Origin: Ananas comosus
Taxonomy: Eukaryota; Streptophyta; Magnoliopsida; Poales; Bromeliaceae
NCBI RefSeq assembly: GCF_001540865.1
Contig: NC_033621.1
Location: 6,679,758-6,743,757, forward strand
Length of the DNA stretch: 64,000 bases
Direction of reading: 5' to 3'
Position numbers and translations under genes: made by a program. Positions 25,504-34,518 of the stretch are shown in pieces (position 1 is the stretch's first letter; every line of letters starts with the position of its first letter). The notes below the pieces were generated by a model. It was not told the origin of the DNA and made no database searches. It was given only the letters and a program-made list of their open reading frames with translations.

Positions 25504-26045
25504 AATTTGAATTTTTAAAAATTCCAAATTTGAATTTCCTTTATTATCAAGTTTCGGATATTACATTCTTGCTACCGCTGCTCCTTTCTTGTTCTTGTTG
25601 CCACGATTGCCGATGAAGCTTGCTAGATGCCCACGAACAGAGAGAGAGGATAGGGGAACACGGGAGGGAGAGGAGAGGGCGGTAGAATGGATTTCATTAG
25701 TGTTTTTTTAGGTTTCTTTTATGATCTTTTAATTATCTTATCGGGTTAAAACATAAAATTTAAATCTGAAACACGACAACCTGAAAACTTGAATCCAAAA
25801 CCCTATAATATTAAATATTGCGAGGTGTTCACCTTACGCCCGCCTCGTGCTTTGCTTGAGGCCACACCTTACGCTTTGCCTGAGGCGCGCCCCTTAGGGC
25901 CTAGGCGCGCTCCTCAGGAATAGCGATGTGCCTTGCTATTGCTGAGGTGTTGAGGCCCGCGCCTCGCGCCTAGGCATCGAGGCACGCGCCTCAGGCGTGC
26001 CTGAGACGCGCCTCAGGCATGCGCCTCAAGCGCAACTTAGGCCCA

Positions 26046-26410
26046 CTGGGGAGTTTTGCTCGTGTTCGACGTGGTGAATTCTACGAAGGGCTGAGTACTT
26101 GTCCGGCCGTGCTTGTGCTGTATCCTTCAGCTCTCTGAACTTTCGGCATCATATATTTATTCTCCTACACAGCATTGAGAATCGCTATTCTTCTATTAAC
26201 GGTTATCTCGAGATAACTGGTTAAGAAGGGGGGATAATAGTTCCACCTTATTCCTCTATTAATTAAATTATAAATAATTATACAATATATCTAATTAGTA
26301 ACTAACTAATTTTATTAATAACTAATTAACCACTTGATTTATTAAATTAATATATATTTAATTAACTAGAGCAAATAATTAATTATTTAATATGCTTATT
26401 CAACAATTAA
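26046..26410. other. AT-rich spacer; no gene recognised
   Basis: Between the GC-rich hAT edge and the MITE target site. The second half is AATTAATTA-type sequence. Nothing coding seen. Confidence 0.5.
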
Positions 26411-26420
26411 CTAATATCTA

Positions 26421-26965
26421 GAGTAGGGCTACTATACTCTTATGAGTATAGAACCTTTACTACTCATAAGTTGTTTTCGATGTTGGAGTTTTCGAATCGA
26501 CGATCCACACCGTTAAATATGATCTAGAGTATTTGAAACTTTTAGAAAATAAATTTCATAAATTTTCGAAATCATTATAAAGTCCATCAAGCGAGTATAA
26601 AATGAATGGTTAAAATCGAATGACATCCTAAAAATGGATGATCGGGTCCTTCAATTTAAAATTGGAGTTATTGATCTTTATTTAGGTAGTGAATAGAATT
26701 TTCTATCAAAAATTCAACCTATTTCGATTTTTTTTCACCGTTAAACTAGCAAATATCTCATACCGGCCGTTAAAAATTGTCAATTTTGTGACCTTTTGAT
26801 CGTTAGGTAAATGATATCGAAAAATTATAAAATTTAATTTCTAGAAGTTTTAAATGCTCTAGAAAATGTTTAACTGTATGGATCGTCGATTCAGAAGCTC
26901 TACCATAAAAAACAACTTATGAGTACGAGGGCGATCGTACTCATAATAGTATAGTAGCTGGACTC
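26421..26965. mobile_element. Mutator-like MITE with about 120-bp inverted ends
   Basis: It starts GAGTAGGGCTACTATAC and ends GTATAGTAGCTGGACTC, with the inverted similarity running on for about 120 bp (both arms contain TACTCATAAGTTGTTTT and GAATCGACGATCCA). It is flanked by a perfect 10-bp duplication CTAATATCTA (26411-26420 and 26966-26975), close to the 9 bp usual for Mutator-like elements. It has no ORF. Confidence 0.85.
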
Positions 26966-26975
26966 CTAATATCTA

Positions 26976-27377
26976 TATAAATTAACTTATCTAATGTATT
27001 TAGTAGATATCTAACTAATTAAATAACTAATTAATTAGTTAACATATTAAACTATTCTTCATAGTTAATTAACTAACGTGCTTCTTATTGTCTTATACGA
27101 CATTCCCAGTTAATTAATTAACATATTAAAATATTATTTTATTAATACTTTAATGCTTATTATTTAGGTAAAAATATTTTTATTTTACAATTATAATTGA
27201 TCTTAGTGCTTCTATTCCAACCTATACTAATGTGCATTTTCTTATTTCTATGAATAATCCAATTCTCATCCAAACACAATACTGGTATAAAGTCTGCCTA
27301 TCCCATAAGTTATACTTATGCCGGACATAAGTATGAACAGCTTATTCGCATACCAAACGGTACCTTAAGGAATAAAG
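26976..27377. other. AT-rich spacer; no gene recognised
   Basis: Rich in TTAATTAA. Near 27345 the phrase ATACCAAACGGTACC resembles the end of a PIF/Tourist element, but I found no matching partner. Confidence 0.45.
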
Positions 27378-27640
27378 AATTAATTTTAGATACCAAAAAT
27401 GTTACTGTGGAGGAATAGATAGCTATGTTTTTATTTACTTCATCTAAAAATGCAACCAATCATACTGTCCAAGAGTGTTTTCGGCATAGCGGTGAAATTG
27501 TAAGTCGACATTTTCGATTTGTATTAGAAGCCATTAATTTTATGTTTTGGATGATTATTTGCACTAATTATGAGCTAGTAGCAAGTGATAGAAGCTATAA
27601 TCAAGCAAAGACTATTTTGTCAAAAAATTGTAGCCTACAA
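27378..27640 (+). pseudogene. PIF/Harbinger transposase fragment (N-terminal region)
   Basis: The translated phrase TVEE-stop-IAMFLFTSSKNAT followed by FRHSGEIVSRHFRFVLEAI matches the conserved region before the DDE nuclease in plant HARBI1-like transposases (pattern RFxHSGETISRHF). A TAG at about 27415 breaks the frame, and the catalytic domain is not found downstream. It is an isolated remnant on the plus strand. Confidence 0.65.
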
Positions 27641-27643
27641 TAA

Positions 27644-28304
27644 ATGGCAATGAAATGCTTAATCAATATTGCACTTCTCAAATACATGCTTTTGAGACGA
27701 AATCAATCACTTTCTTATAAAATTGAAGAAGGAAAAAGAAGGGAACAACAAAAAACAAAAGACTACAACGCACAACCAAGGGGCTGTCTGAATGCATGTG
27801 CCTTAGGTGACCACGCAGCTAACATGGGCAACTTTTGTTACCGAGCGTCCTAAGGTGGCCAGGTTGCCACAAGGGTGGCTAGGTTGCCATAAGGGCTCTT
27901 CCCTGTGGCTGTGACTCTCTAAAGGGCCCACGATAAGACGGAGGGGACTATGGTTGCGCTCCCTCTATGGGGGCCGCACAGCCATAGGAGGCCTAAGGGG
28001 CCTGCATGACAAAAGATAGACCCCTTTATGGCTACGTCTCCTTAGTGTGGCCTCGTAGCCATAGGGGGTTCCCATTATGGCCGCAACCACCTACAAAGGC
28101 CAAGTAACCATAGAAAGCCTTTTGTGGTGCGTGCCCTAGAGAGAGGGAAAGGGGGGAGGGAGGAGCAATAGGAAAAGTAGCATCCTGTGCCACTACTGTC
28201 GCCGCCATTATCTTCACTAGAGGATTCGTCGCCATTTTCTGCTTGGGAAGAGAAGATAGATGAAGAGAAGGGGTTTTTTTTTGAGTTTTTAGGAATGGAA
28301 GGGA
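27644..28304. other. Unassigned DNA before the copia element
   Basis: Contains a short GGTTGCCA(C/T)AAGGG repeat at about 27860-27895 and a GGCC/GGGCC-rich stretch at about 27930-28120. No protein family was recognised. Its end, GAGGG, is the copia target site. Confidence 0.45.
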
Positions 28305-28309
28305 GAGGG

Positions 28310-28539
28310 TGAAAGAAGGGCTAAAGTGCATACCCTCTTGAGTTGTATTAATGAATATATATAGTACAAGAGATTGTCTTACTATAGTAACAATGACTAC
28401 TATAGTAAGAGTATAACTAGGATTACATACTATATAATCCTACTCTATAGAAGGCAATGATACTACTCTATATAAGGCAATAAAACACAATATCCTAATA
28501 TATCGTAACATCCTAATATGGATAAAATATATCGTAACA
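28310..28539 (-). repeat. 3' LTR of the copia element (230 bp)
   Basis: It matches the 5' LTR over 201 bp and carries an extra 29 bp at its minus-strand start (28511-28539), a near duplication ending in the same TATCGTAACA. The polypurine tract lies right next to the extended end, so the extension belongs to the LTR. Confidence 0.85.
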
Positions 28540-28551
28540 TCCCCCCGCAAG

Positions 28552-31500
28552 CTAAGCATCCGGTGGTCGGATGCGAAGATTGAGCCGCAATATCGAAAAC
28601 CGAGAGGATGACAGGGGCTTGGTGAAAATGTCGGCAAGTTGCTTGTCAGAAGGGATATGAATTAAGGCCAAATCACCAGACTGAACTTTTTCCCGCAAAA
28701 ATTGATGATCAAGTTCAATGTGCTTCGTGCGAGCATGGAGAACAGGATTGGCCGCAAGGTAGGTGGTGCTGAGATTATCGCAATAAATACTGATAGAGCG
28801 CCATAAGAAAACACGAAGGTCACGAAGGAGACGACGAATCCAGACTGTCTCAGCAAGTGTGTAGGCTACAGCACGATACTCTGCTTCAGAACTAGAACGA
28901 GAAATGGTGGGTTGTTTCTTAGCGGACCAGGAGATAAGATTTGGCCCAAGAAAAATGCAATATCCAGAAGTAGAGCGACGTGTATCGGGGCAACCAGCCC
29001 AATCAGCATCAGCGAAGGCCACAAGAGAAGGATTGTCACAGCGAGAGATAGGAAGGCCATAAGTCAGCGTCCCCCGAATATAACGCAGAATACGTTTGAC
29101 CGCTTGCATGTGTGGTTCACGAGGTGCATGAAGATACTGGGCAACAGAGTTGACGGCATATGAAATGTCCGGTCTGGTGAAAGTGAGATACTGGAGAGCA
29201 CCAACGATCTGACGATAAGTGTATGGATCCTCAAGAAGATGCCCTTCATGGGAAGAGAGACGAGATGTTGGCGAAAGAGGAGTAGAAACGGGCTTACTGT
29301 CAAGAAAACCATGTCGCTGAAGCAATTGATGCGCATATTTTTGTTGAGATAGATGAAGACCAGATGGAGAGCGATGAACCTCAATACCCAAAAAATAATG
29401 CAGCGGTCCGAGATCCTTCATGGCAAATTCGCGTTGTAAAGTAACGATAAGAGCATCGAGAAGAGATGAGGAACTGCCGGTGACAATAATATCATCAACA
29501 TACAAGAGGAGAACAAGAGTGCCAGAGGAAGAATGACAAACAAACATTGAGGGATCAGCAGTGCTGCCAACAAAACCAATCTCAGAAAGAAAAGAAGTGA
29601 AACGCTGAAACCAAGCCCGAGGAGCTTGTTTGAGACCATATATCGCTTTACGTAGGCGGCAAACGTGACTAGGAAGCGAAGGATGCACAAAGCCAGGTGG
29701 TTGTTTCATATAAACCTCCTCAGAGAGAGTGCCATGAAGAAAGGCATTCTTCACATCAAGTTGTCGGAGAGACCATCCAGAGGAGAGAGCGACTGAAAGA
29801 ACAGTACGAATAGTGGTCGACTTGACAACCGGAGAAAAAGTCTCATCAAAATCAATGCCTTGTTGTTGTTTGTAACCCTGAGCCACTAGTCGAGCTTTGA
29901 GACGCTCAAGAGAGCCATCCGCCTTCTGTTTGACTTTGTAGACCCATTTACAGCCAATAAGATTGACAGAAGGAGGAGCAGGAACAAGCTCCCAAGTATC
30001 ATTGGTGAGTAATGCATCAAATTCTTCAGCCATGGCAGCACGCCAATCTGCATCCTGAAAAGCTTCATGAAAAGTGATAGGCTCAGTAGGAAGAGTAGTA
30101 TGTGTAGAAGCTAGGAAGGAGGTAGACCCAGCAAAATTCTTAGCCATAGATCGAGTAAGCATAGAGTGTGTCCGGATTGGTAAGGAAGGCTCTGCAGGCT
30201 GAGGTGAAGGTGGCCTGTCCGATGTGGAAGGCGTCAACTCAACAGGAGAAGGTAAAGCTGTAGCAGCAGAAGGTCGGAGGGTGTGTCGTCTGGTATAGAC
30301 TCGGAGTTCAGGTGGACCAGCAACAGTGGCAGCATGTTCATCACTAACCTGTGTGGCATCATGATTCAAGGTGGAAGGAAAAGTCGATACAGTCTCAGAT
30401 GGTGAAACAGATGCATTTGAACTAACATCCGGAGAAAGGCGTGTGAAGGAAAAACCAGAGATGGCATCAAGAGAGGAAGGACTTTCGCCCAATAAGGGAG
30501 GATTAGAAAGAAAATGTTGAAACATTTGAAAATTTGAGGTAGTGGGGGAAGATGAGGAAGAAAATTTGGACAGACAAGAGTAAGGAAAAACAGTTTCAAC
30601 AAAAGTAACATGGCGAGAAATAAAAACTTTACCAGTGCTCGGATAGAGGCAGCGAAAGCCCTTATGTTTGTCAGAAAGACCCAAGAAAATACAAGGAAGT
30701 GATCGGGGAGAGAGCTTGTGATCTGCAATGTCCTGAACATCGGGATAACACAAACATCCAAAGACTCTGATAAGTTGCAAGTCAGGAGAAGCACAACCAT
30801 GGAGAATGTCATATGGTGACCGCCCATTTAAAACAGTAAGAGACGGAAGTCGATTTACAAGAAAAACAGCAGTTTGAATGGCCTCAGCCCAAAAACGAGG
30901 AGGCAAGCCAGCTTGGAATAGTAGACTTCTAACAATGTTAGATAAATGCCTATGTTTTCTCTCAGCAAGGCCATTTTGTTGAGGAGTGTAAGGACAAGAA
31001 AATCGGTGAATAATTCCATTTTGTGAGCAAAAACTAGAAAACTTGTCATTTACAAATTCCGTACCATTGTCAGATTGAAAAATTTTTATTGAGCTATGAA
31101 ATATATTTTCAACCATCTTCTTGAACTCGAAAAATTTGTCAAAAACTTCATGTTTAAATTTTAAAAGATAAAGCCAGGAAAATCTAGAATAATCGTCGAT
31201 AAAAATAACATAATATTTGTATCCAGAAACCGAGGGCACAGGTGATTGCCAAACATCAGAATGAACAATATGAAAAGGAAAAGCAGATTGAGATTCTGAA
31301 TCATGAAATGAGAGTTTAACATGTTTTCCCATATTACAAGCATTGCAGACAGATAATTTCAGTGCAGAATCAGAAACAATTTTATTATTTTTAATAAATG
31401 TAGAAAGAACAGGAAGACTAGGATGACCTAACCGTCTATGCCAGACATCTCCACTAAATCTAGATGCAATAAGAGCTAGTTGTTGCTTATTCCCTACACT

Positions 31501-32859
31501 TGCAAGTCTAGAAGAAATTGGATAAAGTGATGTTCCCGAGCTAGGACATCGAAGAAGCTCCTTCCCTGTTTCCTTGTCCTTCACAGAGAAACCAGTAGAG
31601 TCAAATTCAAAAAGAGAATTATTATCTTGACAGAATTTACGCACTGAAAGTAAATTTCTCTTAATAGTAGGAACAACAAGAACATTTTTTAGAGCAAAAG
31701 AGTTAGAAGATGTATTCAATTGAGTTTCACCTGTCTGAGTAATATCAAGTAAATTTCCATTACCAACAAGAATTTTTTCATGCCCACTATAAGGTTTAGA
31801 AGATGAGAGAATACCAGAGTTTGCGGTTATATGATTTGATGCTCCGGTATCCGGATACCAGACTTCCTCACCGGGTTCGTGAAGGTTCATAGCAGCAAAG
31901 GTCTGAGGAACTTCATCAGCAGCGAAAGAATGATTGAAGCGTTGTCTGCACTGAAGAGCAGAATGATTGAACTTTCCACATATCTGACATTGTATGCCGG
32001 ACTTCGGAATATATGGTTGTTGATTTGGAGTGTAAGATTGTTGAGGATAATTAGGTTGAGACTGTGGGTAGATTTCAGGAGATCCACGACCAGAATAGTG
32101 TCTACCACGTTGTCCTCGGCCTCCACGATATCTACCTCCACGGCCTCCACGATTACCACGTCCACGATTGGCATAAAGAGCTTCACTGTCAATAGTGGGA
32201 ATAGCAGAGGACGTAGTCACACTAGTGCGACGCTGAACTTCTGTTTCTTCTTGCATCAAGAGTGGACGAAGTTGTTCAAAAGTTGGCTTATTTCTGTGTG
32301 TGTTTAGAGCACTAACAAAACCTCGATATTCCTCAGGTAGCCCTAGAAGAACAGTCATGACCAAATTATGGTCTGACTCGATTTCACCAATCGCCTGAAG
32401 AGCATTACCAATCGTCTTGATCTTTTGCATGTAATCACTCATGCTCATTGAGCCTTTCTTGATGCTCCGCAATTCAGATTTTAGAGAAAAAGCCGTGGAA
32501 GCAGTCTTATCAAGAAAATATGCCTCAATAATTCTCCAAGCATCATATGCAGTTTTAGGTGAGCTAGAAACAACCATATGTAATATGCTAAGAGATAAAG
32601 TGGCATTAATCCATGAAAGTATAGTAGTATCGTTCTTTTTCCAACTCACATATTCAGGATTTATAACCTCCTTCTTATCAGCAGTATCGATAGTCTGAGA
32701 AGGCACAACACTAGTTCCGTCCACATGTTTTGTAACATCAAAACTTTCTAGAACATTAAGAAAGACTTGTTTCCACACAAGATATGTAGAATCGGTGAGT
32801 TCTAGTGGTATGAGAGTTTTGATATTAACAATTGGCAAATTTGAGATAGAAGAAGACAT
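28552..32859 (-). CDS. Ty1-copia gag-pol polyprotein, 1435 residues
   Basis: This polyprotein provides the capsid, protease, integrase, reverse transcriptase and RNase H for copying the element through RNA. Approximate residues from the chosen Met: gag (UBN2-type) 60-210; Gly/Arg-rich basic stretch 230-265; zinc knuckle C-X2-C-X4-H-X4-C near 289; protease PDTGA near 335; GAG-pre-integrase WHRRLGHP near 471. The integrase catalytic set is D near 532 (HSDVW), D near 593 (QSDNGTEF) and E near 629 (GLAERKH). Reverse transcriptase runs from about 950, with LLYVDDIIVTG near 1118; RNase H has DADWAG near 1283 and ends with DIFTKP. I chose the ATG at 32859 because MSSSISNLP resembles usual copia gag starts; the in-frame ATG at 32976 would add 39 hydrophobic residues from the leader. 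Order IN before RT defines copia. No stop or frameshift interrupts it. Confidence 0.93.
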   Translation of the reverse strand: MSSSISNLPIVNIKTLIPLELTDSTYLVWKQVFLNVLESFDVTKHVDGTSVVPSQTIDTADKKEVINPEYVSWKKNDTTILSWINATLSLSILHMVVSSSPKTAYDAWRIIEAYFLDKTASTAFSLKSELRSIKKGSMSMSDYMQKIKTIGNALQAIGEIESDHNLVMTVLLGLPEEYRGFVSALNTHRNKPTFEQLRPLLMQEETEVQRRTSVTTSSAIPTIDSEALYANRGRGNRGGRGGRYRGGRGQRGRHYSGRGSPEIYPQSQPNYPQQSYTPNQQPYIPKSGIQCQICGKFNHSALQCRQRFNHSFAADEVPQTFAAMNLHEPGEEVWYPDTGASNHITANSGILSSSKPYSGHEKILVGNGNLLDITQTGETQLNTSSNSFALKNVLVVPTIKRNLLSVRKFCQDNNSLFEFDSTGFSVKDKETGKELLRCPSSGTSLYPISSRLASVGNKQQLALIASRFSGDVWHRRLGHPSLPVLSTFIKNNKIVSDSALKLSVCNACNMGKHVKLSFHDSESQSAFPFHIVHSDVWQSPVPSVSGYKYYVIFIDDYSRFSWLYLLKFKHEVFDKFFEFKKMVENIFHSSIKIFQSDNGTEFVNDKFSSFCSQNGIIHRFSCPYTPQQNGLAERKHRHLSNIVRSLLFQAGLPPRFWAEAIQTAVFLVNRLPSLTVLNGRSPYDILHGCASPDLQLIRVFGCLCYPDVQDIADHKLSPRSLPCIFLGLSDKHKGFRCLYPSTGKVFISRHVTFVETVFPYSCLSKFSSSSSPTTSNFQMFQHFLSNPPLLGESPSSLDAISGFSFTRLSPDVSSNASVSPSETVSTFPSTLNHDATQVSDEHAATVAGPPELRVYTRRHTLRPSAATALPSPVELTPSTSDRPPSPQPAEPSLPIRTHSMLTRSMAKNFAGSTSFLASTHTTLPTEPITFHEAFQDADWRAAMAEEFDALLTNDTWELVPAPPSVNLIGCKWVYKVKQKADGSLERLKARLVAQGYKQQQGIDFDETFSPVVKSTTIRTVLSVALSSGWSLRQLDVKNAFLHGTLSEEVYMKQPPGFVHPSLPSHVCRLRKAIYGLKQAPRAWFQRFTSFLSEIGFVGSTADPSMFVCHSSSGTLVLLLYVDDIIVTGSSSSLLDALIVTLQREFAMKDLGPLHYFLGIEVHRSPSGLHLSQQKYAHQLLQRHGFLDSKPVSTPLSPTSRLSSHEGHLLEDPYTYRQIVGALQYLTFTRPDISYAVNSVAQYLHAPREPHMQAVKRILRYIRGTLTYGLPISRCDNPSLVAFADADWAGCPDTRRSTSGYCIFLGPNLISWSAKKQPTISRSSSEAEYRAVAYTLAETVWIRRLLRDLRVFLWRSISIYCDNLSTTYLAANPVLHARTKHIELDHQFLREKVQSGDLALIHIPSDKQLADIFTKPLSSSRFSILRLNLRIRPPDA

Positions 32860-33093
32860 GTTTACTACCTTAAGATAAGGATCCACCACTAGATAAGAAA
32901 GAAAGATAAATCGGAATGTAGCGGATGTGAAAAAAAAAAAAAAAGAACCTGAATTCAATAACATGAGAGGAACCACTTATCACCAAATAAGATCGACCGC
33001 ACCAAGGAAAGAACCGAGTGATACGAGCAACCAACAGTAGGACAGTCCGAGCGGCACCAGAGGAGCAAAGAGAAATCACAGAAAGGCTGAAAA

Positions 33094-33204
33094 TACTGTA
33101 GCAGAAATACTGTAGCGCTGTTACTGTAGTGCCAGTACTGTAGTGCTGTTACTGTAGCGCCAGTACTGTAGCGCTGATACTGTAGCAGTACTGTAGCAGT
33201 ACTG
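33094..33204. repeat. TACTGTAGC-type short tandem repeats in the copia leader
   Basis: About ten degenerate copies of TACTGTAG(C/T)(G/A) lie between the 5' LTR/primer site and the gag start. They fall in the untranslated leader of the element's RNA. Confidence 0.8.
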
Positions 33205-33300
33205 GGAAGATAGAAAACCAAAAGAAAAGACACCTATAGAAAAAGATGAGATTAATGGTGGATGGTGGCTCTGGATCGATATCCCCACATTAGGGTTCCC

Positions 33301-33312
33301 GCTCTGATACCA
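33301..33312 (-). other. Primer binding site (initiator tRNA-Met type)
   Basis: On the minus strand TGGTATCAGAGC starts directly after the 5' LTR, complementary to the 3' end of initiator methionine tRNA, the usual primer of plant copia elements. Confidence 0.85.
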
Positions 33313-33513
33313 TGAAAGAAGGGCTAAAGTGCATACCCTCTTGAGTTGTATTAATGAATATATATAGTACAAGAGATTGTCTTACTATAGCAACAATGAC
33401 TACTATAGTAAGAGTATAACTAGGATTACATACTATATAATCCTACTCTATAGAAGGCAATGATACTACTCTATATACGGCAATAAAACACAATATCCTA
33501 ATATATCGTAACA
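33313..33513 (-). repeat. 5' LTR of the copia element (201 bp)
   Basis: Runs TGTTACG to TTTCA on the minus strand and ends at the primer site. It contains short TACTATAG repeats. It is nearly identical to the 3' LTR apart from the 29-bp extension there. Confidence 0.9.
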
Positions 33514-33518
33514 GAGGG

Positions 33519-33889
33519 CCTTTTGTCTTGAAAGAATGGAGAGTTCTAAGTTTTCTCTAGTTGGAGTGGAGTGGTCAAAAATTACTTTCTGTTTTTGCTC
33601 ATATTTTCGCTAAACCATAGTTTGCGGGCATGGTTTAAGCCTATTCAAACAACCTCATAGTAGAAAAAACATATCTCATTGTGGAGTTTAGACTATACCC
33701 CATTTTAGATCCCATCCAGATCGGCCCTAAATGGAAAAAAGATAGAAAACTTCTTAAAGCCCACATGCATTATTGGGACAACACACCACAAACAATCTAA
33801 AATGACTAAACCATAAAAATTAAAATATAATTTCTTAAATGAAAAACTAAGCTAAAAGAAACTAAAATAAATAGGAGAAGACCCATCCT
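33519..33889. other. Unassigned spacer between copia and TRIM
   Basis: A/T-rich; I recognise no gene or repeat family. It includes part of the DNA originally contiguous with 28304 before the copia insertion. Confidence 0.4.
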
Positions 33890-33894
33890 TGAAC

Positions 33895-34446
33895 TGTGAG
33901 ACCCTAGCTAGTCCAATATATAAGATGTAATAAGGTTAAAACTCTTAACCCTGCTTGAGCATTTTGGGCAGTGGCTAGGCCCAAGAGGTTAAGAGAGTTA
34001 AGCGTGCTAGGACGGGAGTAGTCCTAGGATGGGTGATCCCCTGGGAAGTTGGGGCGTCACAGTTGGTATGAGAGCCAATTACCATTCGGAAGTCTGAGAT
34101 GAGTCTCGGCTGAGTCAGGATTATACAGCGGGGAGAGCGAAGCCCTCATACTGTTGACTGTTGTAAGTAGAGCGTAGCTCACCACAAGGTCGGTTTAGGC
34201 TAGTGAGACGAGTTTTATATTGCCTGGTACTTGTGAGTCTGAGCTTTAACGAGGACGTTACGGCTTAAGAGGGGGAGAATGTGAGGCCCTAGGTAGTCTT
34301 ATATATAAGATATAATAGGGTTAAAACTCTTAACCCTGCTTAAGAATTTTGGGTTGTGGCTGGGCCCAAGAGGTTAAGAGAGTTAAGCGTGTTAGAACGG
34401 GAGTAGTCTTAGGATGGGGGATCCCTTGAGAAGTTGGGCCGTCACA
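33895..34446 (+). mobile_element. TRIM retrotransposon (552 bp)
   Basis: Two 167-bp LTRs (33895-34061 and 34280-34446), TGTGAG(A/G)CCCT to CGTCACA, flank about 220 bp. The primer site TGGTATGAGAGCC (34064-34076) differs by one base from the initiator-Met consensus, and the tract AAGAGGGGGAGAA precedes the 3' LTR. The target duplication is TGAAC (33890-33894 and 34447-34451). There is no coding capacity, so it is mobilised by other elements' proteins. Confidence 0.92.
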
Positions 34447-34518
34447 TGAACTGCATCATTATGTCCAATAAATATCATTCTTTGTGGCCCTCGTAAGATA
34501 TAAACTAAGTTGAAAAGG

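Larger units (their letters stand above)
13772..25565 (-). mobile_element. Family-B solo-LTR-like element, copy 3, interrupted
   Basis: It starts TGTCACACC and ends GGATATTACA, flanked by a perfect 5-bp duplication TTCTT (13767-13771 and 25566-25570) within the hAT element. The length is inflated by insertions: a family-A LTR (13887-16285), family-B copy 2 (17024-22439) and a MITE (about 24890-25462). What remains aligns with copy 1 in the same order: poly-T, CCGG-rich middle, GC-rich island at about 23.9-24.47 kb and promoter block. No coding domains are present. Confidence 0.75.
9183..26045 (-). mobile_element. Decayed hAT transposon, split by nested insertions
   Basis: Both edges are rich in GCGCCTC/GAGGCGC repeats (about 9185-9280 and 25820-26040), a common subterminal pattern of plant hAT elements. 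The transposase remnant lies inside on the minus strand (9470-13246). The sequence just upstream of it, TTCTTGC..CCGCTGCTCC, resumes at 25566 exactly after the target duplication of the family-B insertion, so both halves belong to one element. Exact ends and an 8-bp target duplication could not be fixed. Confidence 0.55.
28310..33513 (-). mobile_element. Complete Ty1-copia LTR retrotransposon, apparently intact and young
   Basis: The 5204-bp element is flanked by GAGGG (28305-28309 and 33514-33518). The LTRs run TGTTACG..TTTCA on the minus strand; over 201 aligned bases I count about two differences, which points to recent insertion. The initiator-tRNA-Met primer site TGGTATCAGAGC adjoins the 5' LTR (33301-33312), and a G-rich polypurine tract adjoins the 3' LTR (about 28540-28548). 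One uninterrupted ORF encodes gag-pol in copia order. It lies upstream of the DNAJC8-like gene, in opposite orientation. Confidence 0.95.

Noticed and set aside
31879..32307. 142-residue plus-strand ORF
   Set aside because: Antisense shadow of the copia gag region.
33700..33730. CATCCAGAT, which can be read as His-Pro-Asp
   Set aside because: The frame runs into a stop after a few codons, with no J-domain helices on either side.
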